A DNA stretch of 64,000 nucleotides from JANMEX01 sp043776635 (lineage in GTDB: Bacteria; Pseudomonadota; Alphaproteobacteria; Rhizobiales; Rhizobiaceae): positions 19,692-83,691 of the forward strand of contig JAYVRA010000021.1 of assembly GCA_043776635.1 (NCBI GenBank), written 5' to 3'. The position numbers and the translations under genes were made by a program. Positions 61,051 through 64,000 of this stretch are shown piece by piece. The notes beneath the pieces are model-generated. The model did no database searches, was not told the DNA's origin, and saw only the letters and a program-made list of their open reading frames with translations. Each line of letters opens with the position of its first letter. Position 1 is the first letter of the stretch.

Positions 61051-62096
61051 AGCGATTTCAGTTCATTGATCTTTTTGCGGGCATAGGCGGGTTTCGCTTG
61101 GCGTTGGATTCGCTTGGCGGTGACTGTGTTTTCACGTCTGAAATTGATGCAAGAGCGCAGGAAACCTACCGGGCCAATCATGCCGGGGATATTCACGGCG
61201 ACATACGCACAATCACAGCACCCGACAAGCTGGACAAAGTTATTGAACTGATGATCCCCGAACATGATGTTTTGGCGGCAGGGTTTCCGTGTCAGCCGTT
61301 CAGTCTGGCAGGAGTATCAGCGCGAACATCATTGGGCCGCTCGCACGGCTTGTTGGACGAAACGCAGGGCACGTTGTTTTATGACATTGCGAGAATTGCG
61401 AAAATCAAACAGCCGAAAGTATTGCTGCTGGAAAATGTCAGTAACATCGTGAATCACGATGGCGGACGGACATTTGATACAATCCGGCAAATCATCGAAG
61501 CAGAGCTGAAATATAAGATGCACTTTGATGTGATAAGTTCCGAAAGACTGGTCCCGCAGAAGCGACGGCGCTGCTTTATTGTTGCTTTCCGCGATGATGT
61601 GCAGGGGTTTACTTTCCCCCGGCCTCAAGGTGTTCCGATACCTCTTTTCACTGCGCTGGAAAGCAATGTTGATGCGTCATACACGATATCTGATCGTGGC
61701 TGGGAGGGCCACAAACGCCGCACGAGAACCAATCTGGCCCGTGGAGCGGGGTTTACGGCCTATGAGGCGGACTTGTTCAAACCCGCCAACACTTTGGTTG
61801 CCAGATATTACAAAGACGGCAAGGAATGCCTCATTCCGCAGCCGGGCAAAAATCCGCGAATGCTAACGCCCAGAGAGTGCGCACGGTTGCAAGGGTTTCC
61901 TGATAGTTTCAAACCTCACCCTTCGAAGTCATCGGCATATAAGCAATTTGGAAATGCTGTGCCGGTTCCATTGGTCAAAGCGGTCGCCGAAAATATTTTG
62001 GAAGCGCTTGAGGAGCACGAGCTTGGCAGACAAATTGACGCCATTGCAGCGGTCGCGGAACATGGCGGCGGTCAAAAGCAAAGATACCAAGCCTGA
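61047..62096 (+). CDS. DNA (cytosine-5) methyltransferase
   Basis: The 349-residue enzyme has the standard C5 motifs in order: I FIDLFAGIGGFRLAL, IV AAGFPCQPFSLAG (catalytic Cys in PCQ), VI LLLENVSNIV, VIII PQKRRRCFIVAF, then a short target-recognition region. Motif IX is RECARLQGFPDSF and X YKQFGNAVPVPLVKAV. It protects host DNA from the HNH nuclease gene directly upstream. The last 74 bases overlap the Vsr gene. The target sequence cannot be read from this. Confidence 0.95.
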   Translation: MKRFQFIDLFAGIGGFRLALDSLGGDCVFTSEIDARAQETYRANHAGDIHGDIRTITAPDKLDKVIELMIPEHDVLAAGFPCQPFSLAGVSARTSLGRSHGLLDETQGTLFYDIARIAKIKQPKVLLLENVSNIVNHDGGRTFDTIRQIIEAELKYKMHFDVISSERLVPQKRRRCFIVAFRDDVQGFTFPRPQGVPIPLFTALESNVDASYTISDRGWEGHKRRTRTNLARGAGFTAYEADLFKPANTLVARYYKDGKECLIPQPGKNPRMLTPRECARLQGFPDSFKPHPSKSSAYKQFGNAVPVPLVKAVAENILEALEEHELGRQIDAIAAVAEHGGGQKQRYQA

Positions 62097-62448
62097 ACTG
62101 GCTGTTCGCAAATATCTCCACAATCTCGGGTTCAGGTATCGCTTGCACAATAAATTGCTGCCGGGCAAACCTGATCTTGTTTTAGCCAAGCGTAACACGG
62201 CTATTTTTGTCCACGGATGCTTCTGGCACGGGCATGAAGGATGTAAGGATTTCAGAATTCCAAAGACCCGCAGTGAATGGTGGGCCGAGAAAATCGGCAA
62301 AAATATCGCCCGCGATCAATTGAACCGGGGCAAGTTGATCGAACTCGGCTGGGAGGTTGAGACTATTTGGGAATGCCGGATTGTAGAGGGTGAATTGGAT
62401 GCGTTGGCTGAAAGGTTGGCAGGACGTTACGCAGCACGAGCTTCATAA
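62023..62448 (+). CDS. vsr: Very short patch repair endonuclease
   Basis: TTG 62023 is preceded by GGAG and gives the family N-terminus LADKLTPLQRSRNMAAVKSK; no ATG fits as well, though ATG 62062 is in frame. The 141-residue protein has the Vsr motifs DTKPELAVRKYLHNLGFRYRLH, LPGKPDLVLAKRNTAIFVHGCFWHGHEGC and RSEWWAEKIGKNIARDQ. It nicks T:G mismatches that arise when 5-methylcytosine deaminates, a usual partner of C5 methyltransferases. It is translated from within the methyltransferase end. Confidence 0.93.
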   Translation: MADKLTPLQRSRNMAAVKSKDTKPELAVRKYLHNLGFRYRLHNKLLPGKPDLVLAKRNTAIFVHGCFWHGHEGCKDFRIPKTRSEWWAEKIGKNIARDQLNRGKLIELGWEVETIWECRIVEGELDALAERLAGRYAARAS

Positions 62449-62651
62449 ACCAGTGGCCACAACAGCGCCTTGTTCAATGGTGCCATGGCACAGGCAGCGC
62501 CTGTGTCGTCGCTGAATTCTACTAAAACGGTGTTACTATCCAACGTGTGGACGACTGCACCCGCTTGCCCCCGTGAAAGGTTTGCCTCCTGTGCATCGTC
62601 AAGCAATGCGACGGTAGCAAACTCACTATATGAAACTAAACTAAATATCAT
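62427..62651 (-). CDS. DUF4926-like small protein
   Basis: The 74-residue product has the DUF4926 pattern: SEFATVALLDDAQEANLSRGQAGAVVHTLD then VLVEFSDDTGAACAM, giving a small SH3-like beta barrel. It overlaps the vsr end by 22 bases on the opposite strand. Genes of this kind are often linked to toxin-antitoxin or defence regions, but no function is known. Confidence 0.75.
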   Translation of the reverse strand: MIFSLVSYSEFATVALLDDAQEANLSRGQAGAVVHTLDSNTVLVEFSDDTGAACAMAPLNKALLWPLVYEARAA

Positions 62652-62693
62652 TAATATGATCTGTAGAATCAGCTTTCTTGAAAGGAAATTCCA

Positions 62694-62864
62694 ATGAATT
62701 TAAGCGCACCAACCAACCTGTTCTTCATCATTTCGCTCATTGTCGCCATTTTAGGCGTGCTATCGGCCCTCGGGGTCCTGGCCTTTACACCGCTCGCATC
62801 AGTCTGGATCATGGCCATCGCTTACGCCGTGCTTGCTATCGGCTGCGTGATGAAGGGCCTCTGA
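62694..62864 (+). CDS. Small hydrophobic two-helix protein (56 residues)
   Basis: AAAGGAA lies seven bases before ATG 62694. The 56-residue product has two membrane helices (about residues 9-30, FFIISLIVAILGVLSALGVLAF, in two parts, and 36-53, VWIMAIAYAVLAIGCVM) and a single Lys near the end. Its 3' end overlaps the convergent gene's 3' end by 66 bases. The size is typical of small stress-linked membrane proteins; function unknown. Confidence 0.7.
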   Translation: MNLSAPTNLFFIISLIVAILGVLSALGVLAFTPLASVWIMAIAYAVLAIGCVMKGL

Positions 62865-63536
62865 ACTCTCAGGCTTGCCGTGTCGTTGCGGATTCGGTCC
62901 GCATAGCGGACGAAGCGCGTCGCGTTCGGCAGCGGTCAGGATAATGGGTGTCACCGATGGCGCACCGGTCTGGCTGCTGAAAAATGGCGAAGGCGCATGT
63001 TGTCTTTTCACGAGGCCCGGCAGCAGAAAGCCAATAGTCTGAAATATCAGCTTCATTGAGCCTTTGGGAAAACTATCTTCAGGTGTTTTTCCAATTCCGG
63101 ACTTTGCCTGAACCCGCGCACCAATAGGCCCAAGAACTTCGTCACGCAGACCAAGTGTACCGTCAAGATCGATGATGGCATCAATGACACCGGCAAAGGG
63201 CAATTTCGCCATGGGCGCGGTGTTGGCAATGGGCCTATCGCAGCATCCTGCATACCAGCGCAGCATGCCTTTTTCTGACAGTGTCATAGATTTCAAATGC
63301 TCGGTACTTTGGGTAATTTTCAAGTTTGCCGGCGCAACCGGCAGAACATCCGTTCCGCAATTCTCATCCAGCACATGCGCCGCTTGACCCAAATAATGCG
63401 CATAGGCTTGACAATCGACGCACATGCAAACCGTCCGCCGTCCGCCGTCCGCCGTCCGCCGTCCGCGAACCGTCGAGACATTCTCGATGGAGCCAAGCAA
63501 CGAACCAAACTGACATTTCAGTTCAACGCTGTTCAT
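62799..63536 (-). CDS. DUF6151-like (GFA-related) protein with an internal heptanucleotide repeat
   Basis: ATG 63536 follows GGAG by about nine bases. The 245-residue protein has a Cys-rich core: VELKCQFGSLLGSIENVS, then VCMCVDCQAYAHYLGQAAHVLD and MLRWYAGCCDRPIANT, recalling the zinc-binding glutathione-dependent formaldehyde-activating fold and what I recall as DUF6151. Between the first two blocks lies RGRRTADGGRRT, encoded by a tandem 7-base repeat, which is unlike the family. The C-terminal 40 residues are polar and less conserved-looking. Substrate unknown. Confidence 0.78.
   Translation of the reverse strand: MNSVELKCQFGSLLGSIENVSTVRGRRTADGGRRTVCMCVDCQAYAHYLGQAAHVLDENCGTDVLPVAPANLKITQSTEHLKSMTLSEKGMLRWYAGCCDRPIANTAPMAKLPFAGVIDAIIDLDGTLGLRDEVLGPIGARVQAKSGIGKTPEDSFPKGSMKLIFQTIGFLLPGLVKRQHAPSPFFSSQTGAPSVTPIILTAAERDALRPLCGPNPQRHGKPESSEALHHAADSKHGVSDGHDPD
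63431..63465. repeat. Five tandem copies of a heptanucleotide inside a coding region
   Basis: The unit ccgtccg is repeated five times without interruption. It lies near the 5' end of the DUF6151-like gene (minus strand). Because seven is not a multiple of three, gain or loss of one unit shifts the reading frame. Confidence 0.9.
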
Positions 63537-63539
63537 CAC

Positions 63540-64000
63540 TCAAAACTCCACTATCGTAATTTCTTTTTGTTGCTCCATCACATTATCCTGCATGTTATCA
63601 GGTTCGGCCCAACGCTGGTTTCATCGACGACAAATGCAATTGTCATGCTGTTTTCGAACCCTGTGATTCTCAAAGCTTGGCGGATATTGCTGTGATCAAT
63701 GCCGCGCTCTGTTTCGAGGCTTCGCTTATGGCGGCGGGTGGTTGTAATTCGGTGCTTCTGCGATGGGGGTGAGGATATCTATGATGACAAACTGATGAAC
63801 AGTCTCCAAATTGACAGGGAACCTGGTGCTGAGCAGACATGAAGATTGTCGTGATTTACTTGTTGGTTAAAGATCATCCCGCGTTTTTATTTTCCCCGCC
63901 CCCACTGTCGAGAACAAATAGAATTGTCCGGTTTATGTACCACATGAATTGTCCGCTTCTGTTGTGACCGGCAGACCGGCCCGCAAGGAGCCGTAGGCGA
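63540..64000. other. Window end: no gene, possible insertion-sequence end
   Basis: No supported gene is seen. A ten-base motif gaattgtccg occurs as a direct repeat at 63921-63930 and 63946-63955, separated by gtttatgtaccacat. I recall such spaced repeats at the ends of some transposons in related bacteria. The last 30 bases are GC-rich and could be the start of an element whose body lies outside. Confidence 0.4.

Noticed and set aside
1..64000. Search by eye for CRISPR arrays, tRNA and rRNA genes
   Set aside because: No regularly spaced repeats, no tRNA TΨC-loop pattern in an intergenic region and no rRNA-like sequence were found.

Overview
The window is chromosomal DNA from an alphaproteobacterium, most likely of the order Hyphomicrobiales (Rhizobiales), at roughly 50-55 % GC. 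Several genes point there: a Brucella Omp10-type lipoprotein, homospermidine synthase, a type III ornithine decarboxylase with a long leader in the position of the alphaproteobacterial speF RNA, the choline transporter ChoXWV, a PutA without its DNA-binding domain next to an Lrp-type regulator, and a BBP2_2/DUF2320-type barrel beside a KpsF-type isomerase. No rRNA, tRNA or CRISPR array was seen.

Layout. Bases 1-11.3 kb hold an envelope and biosynthesis set: a partial outer-membrane barrel, arabinose-5-phosphate isomerase, an NfeD/SPFH pair, ferrochelatase, Omp10, homospermidine synthase, a DUF3445 protein and PabB/PabC. Bases 11.3-13.4 kb form a small AT-rich defence-like island: an AbiF-type HEPN protein with a promoter, a candidate structured RNA and a strong terminator just ahead of its start codon, plus a divergent small coiled-coil/winged-helix gene. 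Bases 13.4-30 kb hold oligoendopeptidase F, a sigma-54 activator, a DUF882 peptidase-like protein, GalU, a lytic transglycosylase with an SGNH partner, and gltB/gltD split by a VapBC module. Bases 30-46 kb hold threonine aldolase, the polyamine decarboxylase with its RNA leader, a LysR regulator, a DUF1007/NicO metal transporter pair, TauE, DUF533, TrhO, an endolysin-like muramidase, ohr/ohrR and the choXWV operon. Bases 46-47.6 kb carry a second antitoxin/PIN pair and thymidine kinase.

Bases 47.8-55.4 kb carry a five-gene module: a coiled-coil protein, an unknown protein, an AAA+ ATPase, a second unknown and an inner-membrane DUF2333 protein. A HicAB module sits inside it on the opposite strand. 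This is the best candidate for an undescribed multi-protein system. It is followed by a 2-hydroxyacid dehydrogenase pseudogene with two nonsense codons, putR/putA, and an HNH nuclease / C5 methyltransferase / Vsr restriction-modification module. The right end has small genes, a gene with an in-frame heptanucleotide tandem repeat, and sequence resembling an insertion-sequence end.

Three toxin-antitoxin modules occur in about 28 kb, two of them splitting cooperating genes. At least three kinds of palindromic repeat unit lie between genes. Ornithine decarboxylase and homospermidine synthase together give putrescine and then homospermidine. GltBD provides glutamate, PutA turns proline into glutamate, and PabBC feeds folate synthesis. 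All calls rest on reading the sequence and recalled family knowledge; no database search was run.
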